A DNA stretch of 64,000 nt from Chaetoceros tenuissimus (taxonomy: Eukaryota; Bacillariophyta; Thalassiosirophyceae; Chaetocerotales; Chaetocerotaceae). Both the position numbers and the translations under genes were made by a program. The stretch's first letter is position 1. Every line of letters begins with the position of its first letter. The notes under the pieces were generated by a model. It saw only the letters and a list, made by a program, of their open reading frames with translations, made no database searches and was not told the origin of the DNA. The DNA lies in NCBI GenBank assembly GCA_021927905.1, contig BLLK01000069.1, forward strand, positions 620,001-684,000, given 5' to 3'. Below are positions 31,076 to 43,400 of the stretch, in pieces.

Positions 31076-33514
31076 CTAATCAAAACGTGACTTTCTATTT
31101 GGGACAGGAGCCTTGTACTCGCTTACATCTATACCTGAAAAGGTAAGATTCGGATGAGTTTTCAACTTCCTTTGTAAATATCTTTGCCTCTCCATGGATG
31201 CCCAGAATGGTATCCTATCAAATTCATAGAATGGAATTCTTACAATATTCCAGCCTTGTTGCTTCAGCAACTTGTATTTTAGTACAGTGTGTCCTAATGC
31301 ACGCGGAGTAATTGGCTTTTCACCTGGTTTGGTCTTTGGCACTTTTGTGAAGTGAGTTGGGCCATCAAATTCTACTGCCACCTTTTGAGTCGACGCTTCG
31401 ACATCACCATGTTCAGCAGTCATGGTCCATTTACTTTCTTCTTCAAGTACAATGGCAAGATCAATGTCCTCGTCGTGTTCATTGTAATGTTTGACCCCCA
31501 TGAAATCTAAAGTCTGAGAAAGTGCACGATGACGTGCACTGGAAGATTTATGTCTAGACTTTTCTTGATACCATACATTTTTCATAAATTGTTTAGTCTT
31601 GGAGTCCACTGATTTTACTGCTTCTGGACAATCGCCCTCCAATATGCATATTGCTTGCCATAGTTGATGCGCATGCTCCAGGCGTATCTGTTCACCATCT
31701 TTGCAAGATTTATCACATACCATAAAAATGCTCTTTAGTAGGTCGATGGATTCTTTGGAATGATACTTTTCCAAAACTGTCAATGACCATGCAATATTAG
31801 CTTGTTCTTGAGATCCTATCCGGATTCTACTCATTGCTGATTGAATTTCCTCCAAGCTTTTGCCAGCAATTCCATCTGACATATGCATTCTATACAATAG
31901 ATACTTTGGCATGACTTCTGTAAATTCCTCGAATATAGAACTTGCATCCCCGGTCAAATAAAGACGAGCTTGAACCCATAGTAACACAATCAATTCAAAA
32001 TCTTGAAAGTAGTCATCATAACCTCCATTTTTAAAATCTGTGACCTTCATCGAGAGTGATCTGTTCATGGAAATCAGAGCTTCCTTGTAAATTGCCTCTA
32101 AAAGATGTATCTTATCCAATCTACCATGCCCAAGTGCAATTGCCATTTGAACGCAATCTGCGCTTTTCCAGTGTTCGAGAGGTCTTGATTTAGAGTAATC
32201 AATCACATTGTCTTCGAGAGTATTTACGTATGATTCTAGTGCGTCTGTCAAGTTGTAATTGTCACTTTGCAATATTCCTAGAGCCCAAGCTATAGTTGTC
32301 AAGTCTCTTGGTAAAATTTCACCTGCATTACCCACCCAAGAAGCCTTTTCTATCCTAGCCGTGGCCAAGTCTGCAAGATTCAGAATGAGATTCATGGATT
32401 GATTGCTTTGACAATAGCCTCTATTTGCAAAAGACCATACAATCATGGATAATTCCTTCCATTGGCACTGTTGTAGTAATGATTGTCCATTACTCTGTGG
32501 TCTAGTAAATGCTCTGCTCATGCCATCAAATAAAAAGTCTGCCAAAGAGGTCGGTCTGAACTCTTCTTGAATATAATCTTTATCCCACCCATTCTCAGTA
32601 TCCTTCAAAGTTTCGAAAGTAATTTCATCTTCACTCTGCATATAGCTTCCATCGACGTTGATTTGTTCTTCATTTACATTTTCCATTTTGCCCAATCTAG
32701 GAGGAAATTCCCAACCAGCAGGAACGCTACGTGGATAAATCACAGCATAAGCCCAACAAACCATGGACATTTCAACTTCATTCATACCCTTGTTGCCATT
32801 TTTCGACAATAATTCAAGGTCAAGAGTATCAAGCAATTGTGAAGCAATCATATCAATGGTATCCAATACTTTCAATTCCTGTTGATACTTTTCATCCTGT
32901 TTCAAGTCTAGAGTTTCAGCATATGACACTGCATAATTCTCTTCAGAACCGATGCTTTCCTTTCCATTGAAAGTCGGAGGCAGCACTAAATTATCACTGT
33001 TGTAATGTTTAGCTATAGCCCATGCTGCATTTGCCAATTGTCTTGTATTCAACATTCTATTAGCAACTAAATGGTGTAATATATCACATGTTTGATGCAA
33101 CAATGATCGGAATTCATGTCTTCTTTGAGCCTTTTTCGGTACAATTTTTGCAGATAGCGTGAGTGCACATACAATGTTGGAAGCGTTACATCGTGTAGGA
33201 TCTTGGGAAAGTAATGCTTTCAGCACTGATGATGCTCGAACAATTGGTGATGCACGTTGCTTTGCCGCTGCTTTGATTCTTTTCTGAGTTCTCGAAGATG
33301 TGTGATAGTTTGCTCTCCATTCATAGTTTGAGACTTCTTTGGGCGCCTCTTTTTCTAGATTCTGTGTGTGTTGGCTACTTGTTGTTGACATGAGTGTAGA
33401 TTTATTAGTCATCTGCTTGGAAGAGTGTATGATGTATCTTCCCGAACTTTGAAAAGAGGAACCATTTTCAATTGTAGATGCAACTAGCAGTGTCGTAAGA
33501 AATCCCTTTCTCAT
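31076..33514 (-). CDS. RAP-domain organellar RNA-binding protein
   Basis: 812 residues from ATG 33514. The N-terminus MRKGFLTTLLVASTIENGSSFQ is hydrophobic with a likely cleavage before Phe (SS-FQ). This fits the ASAFAP-type bipartite plastid signal of diatoms, in which Phe at +1 is required. The middle has repeated helical motifs of the FASTK/OPR type (NTRQLANAAWAIAKHY, WKELSMIVWSFANRGY, PRDLTTIAWALGIL), each with a Trp-Ala/Ser core. The C-terminal RAP domain (about 708-790) has VAVEFDGPTHF and LLKQQGWNIVRIPFYEF. RAP proteins act in organellar RNA processing, stability or translation; here the plastid is the likely site. Single exon. Confidence 0.85.
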   Translation of the reverse strand: MRKGFLTTLLVASTIENGSSFQSSGRYIIHSSKQMTNKSTLMSTTSSQHTQNLEKEAPKEVSNYEWRANYHTSSRTQKRIKAAAKQRASPIVRASSVLKALLSQDPTRCNASNIVCALTLSAKIVPKKAQRRHEFRSLLHQTCDILHHLVANRMLNTRQLANAAWAIAKHYNSDNLVLPPTFNGKESIGSEENYAVSYAETLDLKQDEKYQQELKVLDTIDMIASQLLDTLDLELLSKNGNKGMNEVEMSMVCWAYAVIYPRSVPAGWEFPPRLGKMENVNEEQINVDGSYMQSEDEITFETLKDTENGWDKDYIQEEFRPTSLADFLFDGMSRAFTRPQSNGQSLLQQCQWKELSMIVWSFANRGYCQSNQSMNLILNLADLATARIEKASWVGNAGEILPRDLTTIAWALGILQSDNYNLTDALESYVNTLEDNVIDYSKSRPLEHWKSADCVQMAIALGHGRLDKIHLLEAIYKEALISMNRSLSMKVTDFKNGGYDDYFQDFELIVLLWVQARLYLTGDASSIFEEFTEVMPKYLLYRMHMSDGIAGKSLEEIQSAMSRIRIGSQEQANIAWSLTVLEKYHSKESIDLLKSIFMVCDKSCKDGEQIRLEHAHQLWQAICILEGDCPEAVKSVDSKTKQFMKNVWYQEKSRHKSSSARHRALSQTLDFMGVKHYNEHDEDIDLAIVLEEESKWTMTAEHGDVEASTQKVAVEFDGPTHFTKVPKTKPGEKPITPRALGHTVLKYKLLKQQGWNIVRIPFYEFDRIPFWASMERQRYLQRKLKTHPNLTFSGIDVSEYKAPVPNRKSRFD

Positions 33515-33945
33515 CTTTTGCAACTCCTTGAAATATATTATATGCTAATGGATCTTAAAGTAAAATGAGAAATCAGAGTGAATAGTTGTTTGATCAAGTG
33601 AGGTGATGTAGTGATGTTCTCTTCAAGAAGAAAGAAGAAAGGTGTGTGCGTTTGTTGTGATGATACCACTTCAACTTCATCAAAACCTATTGTTTGAACT
33701 AAAAACAAAATGTTTTTTTAATCTTGCCACGAATAGGCTATTCTTCTGTGCTTGTGCTTTTTTGGCGAGAGAACTTCATTTCAGTAAAGATGATTAAACA
33801 CACATGAACATAGACATCGAAATTGACAAGAGTTTCTCTACTTATATAAAATTTCATATCAACAATTTCAAATAAGTGGTAACATTTGTCTACAACATTT
33901 GTCTACATATTATTATATCCGAAATACTTCAGGTTACTTCTCAGT
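33515..33945. other. Divergent promoter region
   Basis: About 430 bases between the RAP gene and the metalloprotease gene. It includes the TATATAAA box at 33843-33850. No gene is supported. Confidence 0.45.
33843..33850 (+). promoter_or_regulatory. TATA box of the reprolysin-like gene
   Basis: TATATAAA about 95-103 bases before the ATG at 33946, giving room for a normal short 5' UTR. Confidence 0.4.
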
Positions 33946-36900
33946 ATGAGATTCACTAACTTTACTACAAACAAGCTAAAACTTGTGTTTTGCTTCATCT
34001 CAAGTCTATCAGTTGTAGCTGCTCAAAATTGTGAGTTTACTATTGCAAACAAAGGCCGATCTACAGCTACAGAGAAGAGACATGTTAACCTATCTGAATT
34101 GGTCAAGGGATGCGATTCCACCCAGTCAATTCAAGTTGACACCACTGGAGGTCAAAAGATGTTCAAGAACAACAAGTTTAATGCTGCTGCTGCAGATGGT
34201 GTCAATGTTGAAACTGAAGGTATGAACGCTGAGATAGACGGTTTCTATGGAGTGGCTAGTGATGGGTCTACCCTTCAATATATACGTGGAGAGAATGACA
34301 CTGTGTTTGGATCTATTGTCGATATTGAAGATGGTTCGGTCACCCAGATAAGTGTGGACTATGAAGGGAATCAAGTAATAGAGACTACTAAGAGCATCGA
34401 TTTTCCTCCTGAATTAGATCCTCCAGATTCTCAGATTGAGTTTGAAGACATCTCTATTGAAAATAGTCTCCGAGGTGCCAGGACTCTTTCTCTATTTCCT
34501 CTTGAAGATCTGAATATGCAATCCAGATCTCTTGTAGACGATGGGTCTACACTTGATATTCTTATTGTTTGGACTCAAGCAGCTGAATGCGAGAACTCAG
34601 GTGAAGCTGCAGGTTGTACTCTAACTGAAACTACCCAAGCTAACATGCTTGCTCGTGTGGACTTGGCTATTCAGGAAACCAATACTGCTTATGCAAACAG
34701 TAATATCTCAACTACCCTACATGCAGTGAATCCGCAACGTATTGATTATGAGGAAACTGATGCCGGAACTGCAATCGATCACATCACGTTTGTACAAGGT
34801 GATAAGGATTACGATGGTAACGAACTGGATGTAGATGGTAAAATGGATCAGATACATGCACTGCGTGCAGATGCCAAGGCTGACCTTGTAGGTCTATTTG
34901 TCAGGAACAGTAGTAGTGTTGGAGGATGTGGAATTGCATGGCGTCAAACCACACCAACTGCAGATAGAATGTTTTCTGTCACTGCTTGGAATTGTGCAAC
35001 TGGAAACTACTCTTTGTAAGTATTATCCTTCAAATTTTTTCGTATGAATCATCATCCCTTCTACTGACATGCTGACTTCTTTTTTGGTTTAAAGTGGTCA
35101 TGAGGTTGGTCACAACTTGGGATGCAAACATGATCGTGGTACGAGCGACGAATGTTCAACTTCGGGCTACAACTATGGATTCAGAGACCCTGCTGGTAAT
35201 TTCCGTTCCGTGATGGCTTACAATTGTGAATCTGGACAATGTGATAACAATGCTGGTGGAGGATGTGCACGTGTGATCTGGTTCTCAAACAATTATGGTC
35301 CGGATTTTGATTACAATAACAGTCCTATTGGTAATGCTCAAAATGACTGCGCTAGAAGAATCAATGATGTCAAGCTTCAGGTATCTCGTTTCTTTGACTC
35401 AGGAGATAGCCCAAGTCCTTCTTTAGTACCTTCCATCTCACTTCAACCAAGTATTTCTCCATTTCCAACCACAACTGGACCACAGTGTAGTAATGATGGA
35501 GTATGTGATGCGACAGAGTATTGTGATACATGTGACGACTGTTTGAACTCATCGGATCATTGCAATAGTCTTGCCGCGGGTTGGTCGAATATATCCGTAA
35601 ATTCAGGAATCTTTGGTGTCTCATTTGATGTAACGGTTACAAAGGATGTCTACTTTCATGAGCTGAGTGATGTTCAGGTATGGGACATTGGAACGTACAC
35701 TGTGAAGGTATATACAAGAGAAGGAACAAATACTGGTGAAAACTTCTTGAGCAATTGGGTGCAAGTGTATAGTGGATCGATAGCTTCCTCGACTGGAAGT
35801 GATTCAAGGCAATATCTGACGTCTATACCTTTTACAAGTCGTATTGACACAGCATCTGGGGTCACAAGAGCATTTTATGTTGACGTAACTGGATCAACAC
35901 AAACATTCAAAATTCCTAATGAAACAAACAATAATCCGGTATCAAATTCTGATATGTCAATGTCATCTGGTACTTTCAGACTCTCAAGTAGTGGTACAGC
36001 AATTGGTTCTGCAACAACTAGAGTCGGTACATTCATTGGCACTTTGAAGTATGGATACGCAAAAGAGGAAAGTCCAACATATTTCCCTAGTTCTATACCA
36101 TCAGAGCTGCCATCCTTATCAATTGCTCCTTCGGATGCACCAAGTAATTTACCGTCATCGACACCATCAGATCTTCCTTCAGATAGTCCATCGGATATTC
36201 CTTCAGACAGTCCATCTGATCAACCCTCTTCACTTCCGTCATCGATACCATCCGATCTTCCTTCTGACGTGCCATCTGATCAACCCTCTTCACTTCCGTC
36301 GTTGATGCCAAGTGACGCCCCTTCAAACAGTCCATCTGATCAACCCTCATCACTCCCGTCATCGATACCAAGTGACGCTCCGTCAGACAGTCCATCTGAT
36401 CAACCCTCATCACTTCCGTCCTTGATACCAAGTGACGTCCCTTCAGACAGTCCATCTGATCAACCCTCTTCACTTCCGTCATTGATGCCATCAGATCTTC
36501 CTTCAGACAGGCCATCTGATCAACCAAGTTTGCTTCCGTCATCGACACCATCAGATCTTCCTTCAGATAGTCCATCGGATATTCCTTCAGACAGTCCATC
36601 TGATCAACCCTCTTCACTTCCGTCATCGATACCATCCGATCTTCCTTCTGACGTGCCATCTGATCAACCCTCTTCACTTCCGTCGTTGATGCCAAGTGAC
36701 GCCCCTTCAAACAGTCCATCTGATCAACCCTCATCACTCCCGTCATCGATACCAAGTGACGCTCCGTCAGACAGTCCATCTGATCAACCCTCTTCACTTC
36801 CGTCATCGATACCATCGGATATTCCGTCAGACGTACCATCTGATCAGCCAAGTTTTATTCCGTCATCGATACCATCAGATCTTCCGTCAGATATTCCTTC

Positions 36901-39900
36901 AGATCAACCAAGTTCTATTCCGTCATCGATACCATCCGATCTTCCTTCAGATAATCCATCTGATCAACCAAGCTCTGTTCCGTCATCGATACCAAGTGGC
37001 GCTCCGTCAGACGTACCATCTGAGCAACCCTCATCACTTCCATCATCGATGCCAAGTGACGTTCCGTCAGACATTCCATCAGATCTTCCTTCAGACAGTC
37101 CATCTGATCAACCAAGCTCTGCTCCGTCATCGATACCATCCGATCTTCCTTCAGACATTCCTTCAGATCAACCAAGTGACATTCCATCAGATGTACCTTC
37201 AGATCTTCCATCAGATAGTCCATCTAATCAGCCAAGTGATGTTCCTTCAGACAGTCCTTCAGATCTTCCGTCAGACAGTCCATCAGATCTTCCGTCAGAC
37301 GGTCCATCAGATCAACCAAGTTCTGTTCCGTCAGAAAATCCATCAGATTTTCCATCAGATCGTCCTTCATGTGCACCTACGGATCAACCAACTTTGGTTA
37401 TATCTGCACAACCATCACTACTTCCATCAACTTTGCCGAGTATTATCCCAAGTTCTTTAATCACAGAGAAACCGTCACTTAGTGCGAGTCCGTCAAATTC
37501 CCCCAAACCTTCAGATATCCCTTCCGATCAGCCAAGTTTGGTTCCATCATCGCTACCATCATCACTTCCATCAGATGTACCCTCAGATCAGCCAAGTTCT
37601 CTTCCATCATCGATGCCGAGTGATTTCCCTTCAGACAGTCCATCAGATCTTCCTTCGGACTCCCCATCTAATATTCCTTCAGACAGTCCATCTGATCAAC
37701 CCTCATCACTTCCGTCATCGATGCCATCAGATACTCCGTCAAACGTACCATCTAATCAACCATCTTCACTTCCGTCGTCGATACCATCCGTTCTTCCTTC
37801 AGACGTACCATCTGATCAACCCTCATCACTCCCGTCATCGATGCCATCCGATCTTCCGTCGGACAGCCCTTCTGATCAACCCTCATCACTTCCGTCCTTG
37901 ATACCAAGTGACGTCCCTTCAGACAGTCCATCAGATCAACCCTCTTCACTTCCGTCATTGATGCCATCAGATCTTCCTTCAGACAGTCCATCTGATCAAC
38001 CAAGTTTGCTTCCGTCATCGACACCATCAGATCTTCCTTCAGATAGTCCATCGGATATTCCTTCAGACAGTCCATCTGATCAACCCTCTTCACTTCCGTC
38101 ATCGATACCATCCGATCTTCCTTCTGACGTGCCATCTGATCAACCCTCTTCACTTCCGTCGTTGATGCCAAGTGACGCACCGTCAGACAGTCCATCTGAT
38201 CAACCCTCATCACTTCCGTCGTTCATACCAAGTGACGCCCCTTCAGAAATTCCTTCAGATATCCCTTCAGACAGTCCATCTGATCAACCAAGTTTGCTTC
38301 CGTCATCGACACCATCAGATCTTCCTTCAGATAGTCCATCGGATATTCCTTCAGACAGTCCATCTGATCAACCCTCTTCACTTCCGTCATCGATACCATC
38401 CGATCTTCCTTCTGACGTGCCATCTGATCAACCCTCTTCACTTCCATCGTTGATGCCAAGTGACGCACCGTCAGACAGTCCATCTGATCAACCCTCATCA
38501 CTTCCGTCGTTCATACCAAGTGACGCCCCTTCAGAAATTCCTTCAGATATCCCTTCAGACAGTCCATCTGATCAACCAAGTTCTATTCCGTCATCGATAC
38601 CATCGGATATTCCGTCAGACGTACCATCAAATCTTCCAAGTTCTATTCCGTCATCGATACCATCAAAGCTTCCTTCAGACATTCCTTCAGATCAGCCAAG
38701 CTCTGCTCCGTCATCGATACCATCCGATCTTCCTTCAGATAATCCATCTGATCAGCCAAGTTCTATTCCGTCAGACATTCCTTCAGATCTTCCTTCGGAC
38801 ATTCCTTCAGATCAGCCAAGTTTTGTTCCGTCATCGATACCATCCGATATTCCGTCAGACGTATCATCTGATCAACCCTCATCATTTCCGTCGTTGATAC
38901 CAAGTGACGTTCCGTCAGACGTACCATCTGATCAGCCATCTTCACTTCCGTCATCGTTGCCAAGTGACGCTCCGTCATACATTCCATCTGATCAACCCTC
39001 ATCACTTCCATCATCGATGCCATCAGATCTTCCTTCAGACGTACCATCTAATCTACCTTCATCACTTCCGTCATTGATACCAAGTGATTTTCCTTCAGAC
39101 GTACCATCTGATCAACCATCTTCACTTCCGTCATTAATGCCAAGTGACATTCCTTCAGAGTCAATGTTTCCGTCTTTGAATCCAAGTGCCTCACCATCAA
39201 AGCTTCCTTCTTTGAATCCTTCTGAGTCTCCAAGTTCCCTGCCGTCATTTTTACCGTCATCTCAGCCTTCGGTATCCATTTCCCCCACCATCTTGGATTT
39301 ATCAGAGCCTTCTTTCACTCCAAGTTGCTCCTTTATGCCTTCGGCTGAGCCAACACAAATTTTCAAAGGTAGGAAGAAGTCAAAAGCTGGAAAGTCAAAT
39401 AGCTTGTGTGGTTCCCTAGCCCCTTCTGTAGTAGGTGCACCTTCAATTATCAACACGAAAGCACCAAAAGCAACGAAAGCGCCAAAAGCAAAGAAAATTT
39501 TGAAAGCAACGAAAGAGCCAAAGAAACCTAAGGGACTAGATTCTTTTCACACATCTGTCGCTCCAAAGGAAGGAGTTAGTTTGGGTCAAAATCCAGGACT
39601 GAATTCTTCAGATATAGCATCGAGTTCTACTGGTTGTGTAGACTCTCCTCTTCATTTTAAAGTAGTTTCTGAAGGATCACTAATGGAGGTAGCATGTGAA
39701 AAGGTAGCAACTGAAGAGAGTTGTAAAGAACTAGACATAGCAACTCATTGTCCTCATAGTTGCGGTCTTTGTAATCAGTATCAATGTGTTGACAGTATGA
39801 CCAAATTTTCTACACAAGATGGATGGAAACAATGCGAATGGGTCAGACGTAGATTTACAAATCGTAAATGTGCCATAGAAGGAATTCGCGAGACATGCAG

Positions 39901-39952
39901 AGCTACGTGTAATTATGAGAATGATGAACAGAGTCTTTCATGTTCTACCTAA
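33946..39952 (+). CDS. Secreted reprolysin-like (M12B-type) metalloprotease with PSD repeats
   Basis: Exons 33946-35015 and 35095-39952. The 79-base intron has GTAAGT and TTTAAAG ends, and joining creates FGHEVGHNLGCKHD at about residue 357, the HExxHxxxxxH zinc site, with Met-turn SVMAYNC later. The product is 1,975 residues. Order: signal peptide (about 1-28, ends VVAAQ), propeptide, catalytic domain (about 200-450), a Cys module (CDATEYCDTCDDCLNSSDHC), a beta-rich module (SGIFGVSFDVTVTKDVYFHE), and about 1,070 residues of PSDxPS/PSSxPSD repeats. A Lys-rich stretch (KAPKATKAPKAKK) and a Cys-rich ShK-like C-terminus (CPHSCGLC, CRATC) follow. The start at 33946 is chosen for the signal peptide; upstream frame starts only with TTG. 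It is probably a cell-wall or matrix protease. Confidence 0.88.
35415..36070 (+). repeat. Shared Cys plus beta-rich module (DNA-level match to 42306-42895)
   Basis: The stretch coding for GVCDATEYCDTCDDCLNSSD and the following beta-rich module has a close nucleotide match in the neighbouring M11 gene (about 42315-42890), including long identical runs such as around 35845-35900 against 42655-42715. The leader CTTCCATCTCACTTCAACCA (about 35430) also reappears at about 42918. Confidence 0.75.
36100..39330 (+). repeat. PSD/PSS-type coding repeat array with higher-order blocks
   Basis: About 3.2 kb of in-frame repeats coding PSDxPSDQPSSLPSSxPSD units (about 10-14 residues each). Higher-order blocks are nearly identical. 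A block of about 255 bases at 36152-36408 recurs at 36535-36791, and its first 170 or so bases recur near 38012 and 38300. Unit count is therefore likely to vary between alleles and to be compressible in assemblies. Confidence 0.9.
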
Positions 39953-40436
39953 GTGGACTAAAAAATGAAAATTGAATGTGAACAATCATCACAAACAATA
40001 ATGAATATATGTGAAAAAAAGGTAAGGTAATGTTTTATTAAAATAATAAGCGCACCTCAACCTGAAACCAAATTTTTATTACGGACATCATGCATACATG
40101 TATAGGTCTTACCACGACTAGTCTAAACTCTTTTGTTTGATACGAGCGAGTCATTATTACTAACATTGAATAATGCAGCAGCACTACTTTTCACACAATA
40201 ATGAAGATAGGAAAGATTAAAGGCATAAAATGCAGAATGTGCACAAGTATTATCTCATTGTAGAGAGTATCTAGTTGGTGTGTAGATACCACCAAATTCT
40301 ATCCACTTTGACTGACTCTGGTTTCACGATTGCCGCGCACCTCAAAGGTTCCATTCAAAAATCTTCATATCCTATTCGACTTTTCTCTTCCAAGCAAACA
40401 TAACTAAGCTAGAAAATAGTAATTCAACCCACAGCA
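39953..40436. other. Intergenic, nothing recognised
   Basis: About 480 bases between the two same-strand metalloprotease genes. No TATA box or other element is clear. Confidence 0.35.
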
Positions 40437-43400
40437 ATGAGATTCAGCAGCCTCGGTATCAATGTGCTGATCACTTTTTGCTACACACGAGTTCATCTAG
40501 CACAAGCTGAACCCATTGTTATTGATGCTTCCAAACCATTCACCAAAACAATCAATGATGAGATTGTATGTGAAAAGGTGGTAAAGCTCCATGGAATCAT
40601 TCAAAAGACTTCTGATATCAAAGATGGAGTCTATGGTGTGGAATCATTTGCATGTATTGTAGATCCAAAGTACACTCCCTCTGGAGATACTCCCGGCATC
40701 ACTCTTAGTATGCCGGATGTAGGTGAGACATTTGAGGAAGCATTTGCATCGGCACAAGCAACGGGGCATACAGAGCTTGTGGTGAAGAATCCATTGGTGA
40801 ATAGGTCTACTCTGAGGCTACCAAGTAGTTCACAGGAAGAAGAGGAGAGTGCAAATAGTTTTTCGGGATCGATGTTTTACTCACAAGTTGTAGAACCGGA
40901 AGAATCGGATGAGGTTGTTTCCAAGCTTGGAGGAACTGTACGAGGAAGAAGAGCAAGTGCATTGACAAGACAGGCTCATATGTGTTTCGGTCCTCATGTG
41001 CAATGGCGTCGTCCATCCAATGTGGATGGTTCTGTGCAGAGAGGTAGGAAGCTCGCAGTGAATCAGTTTGGTACAAGGAGTGTGGTTGTGTTTCGTGCAA
41101 TTGTGGATGGAACCGCGCCATCAAGCACTTCAGCCACCATCAGTGAGAATGTGTTTAGTACTGCTTCTGATATGATAACGTTGAGCTCTCAGTATAGCGC
41201 ATGCTCGAACAATCAATTGAATTTTGAGGCAGGAGTGTTCACAGATTTTACGTATGCAGCAAGTGGTGTTGTTGAAGTTGTTTTGTACAATGTCTTAAAT
41301 TCGTTCGATGATCAGGCAATGGACATCAGTAATGCGATTTATACAGAATTTGGGAACAATATGAATCAGATTGATCATAAGATGTTTGTTGTGGTAAGTT
41401 CACGTAGGAGGGAAAAGGACATTTTTTTACGAAATGCCGAGCTGACAAATGTGTATTTCTATTAGCCTCCTGGAACTTCTTATTATGGTGATAGTTCGTG
41501 GGTAGCATTTGCATTTAAACCTGGAGATAATGGATGGTACAATGATGATTGGATTCTCGATGTTTCTACGCTGATGCACGAAACGGGGCACAACCTCGAT
41601 CTTGCACATAGTGGACAACCGAATGATCCCGATGAACCCGATTTAGTTGAGTATGGGGATACCACTTGTACAATGGGTTATACAACGGGAGTAGATCGCG
41701 CCATCTGTTTCAATGGAGCAAAAAGTGTTGAGCTAGGTATGTGTACAATATTATCTGCATTACTTTTCCCTGTTTTGATCAGCTAAATCAATATTATACT
41801 TCACAACACAAACATAAAAGGTTGGTATGACGACCGTGTTGCTACAATCAGTCCACATTTCGGAGATGAGTTCAGTGGACGCTTGATTGGCGTTAATGAC
41901 TATGCCATCTCTACTTCTTCAGACACACTTGTGATTGAAATAAAAAACCCTGACTCATCCGTAAATTCGTTATTTGTAATGTACAACAAGGCGGAAGGCA
42001 TTAATGCAGATACGTCAGAGGGTGCAGACAAAGTGCTCATCACTCAAGGAGCAACTGGAGAGCAGAGTTGGAAGTTGGCAGAGATTACTCCAGGACAAAC
42101 ATTGACCATTCCAAACTACTTTCTTGGTAATAGTCTATCTATATCCACTTCAGTAGAAGCCTCAGCTGGCAATGTGCAATACATTGCAACTACAATCAAG
42201 TTTGCAGATACTGTATGTGTAAATGATAGTCAATGCACGACTGATCTGCAAAATAGTTGTCTATCAGAGCAATGTGTAAGTAGTGTTTGTAAGATCATCG
42301 CTCAGGGCGACTGTTGCGGCAATGGAGTGTGTGATGCGGCAGAGTATTGTGATACATGTGACGACTGCTTGAACTCGTCGGATCACTGCAATAGTATCGT
42401 TGCGTCATGGAGCAATGCGAGAACGAATTCAGGAATCTTTGGTATCTCATTTGATGTGACCGTTACGAAGGATGTCTACTTTCATGAGATCAGTGACGTG
42501 TTTGTTTGGGAAAGTGGAACATATACTGTGAATGCATACACAAGAGAAGGAACAAATACTGGCGAAAATGATTTGAGCAACTGGGTACAAGTGTACAGTG
42601 GATCGATAGTTTCTTCGAGCGTCTCTGGTCGATCATATATTACCTCCATACCTTTTACGAGTCGTATTGACACAGCATCTGGGGTCACAAGAGCATTTTA
42701 TGTTGACGTAACTGGATCAACACCACAATTCAAAATTCCTTATGAAACAAACAATAATCCGGTGTCAAATTTTGATATGTCAATGTCATCTGCAACAACA
42801 AGAGGAGCAAGTAGTGGTACAGCAATTGGTGCAGCACGTACTGATGTCGGCACATTCATTGGCACTTTGAAATATGGGTATGATATAGAAGTAAGTCCAA
42901 AGCCTTCTCAAGTACCTTCCATCTCGCTTCAACCAAGTATTTCTCCATTTCCAACCACAACTGGACCACAATGTGGTAATAATATCTGCGAGCTCGAATG
43001 TGGAAGTTGCTCTAGTGACTGTTCTGCGACAACCGATTGTGGAAGTCTTGGGACCTCGCCAGCTAATTACTACAATGCCCAAGCTTTGCACAGTATTGCG
43101 TTTGATGTAGATGTTACATCAGATATCTACATTTACGGGTTTGATTCAGTTGCAATATATTCCCAATCACCACTCAATGTGAATGCCAAAATTTACTCAA
43201 GAGTTGGAAGTTACATGGATACAAGCAATTTAGATGACTGGACTCTAGTCTATGATAAAACATTTTTGACCTTTGCTTCTGAATTTGTGCAATTTGTAGA
43301 TTTGCCATTTGACGAAGTACAACAATCTCTTCAAGATACAGTAAGATCATTTTACATCGCGTTTGATGTGGACTTCTTTGTACTTGTGGAAGATGATCCA

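Noticed and set aside
36093-38501. Long open frames on the minus strand and in other plus frames across the PSD array (for example 36093-36851)
   Set aside because: They are by-products of the codon-periodic repeat; their translations are monotonous repeats without signal peptide or domain.
36100-39330. CRISPR-like direct repeat array
   Set aside because: The repeats are in-frame protein-coding units without unique spacers of constant size, in a eukaryotic gene.
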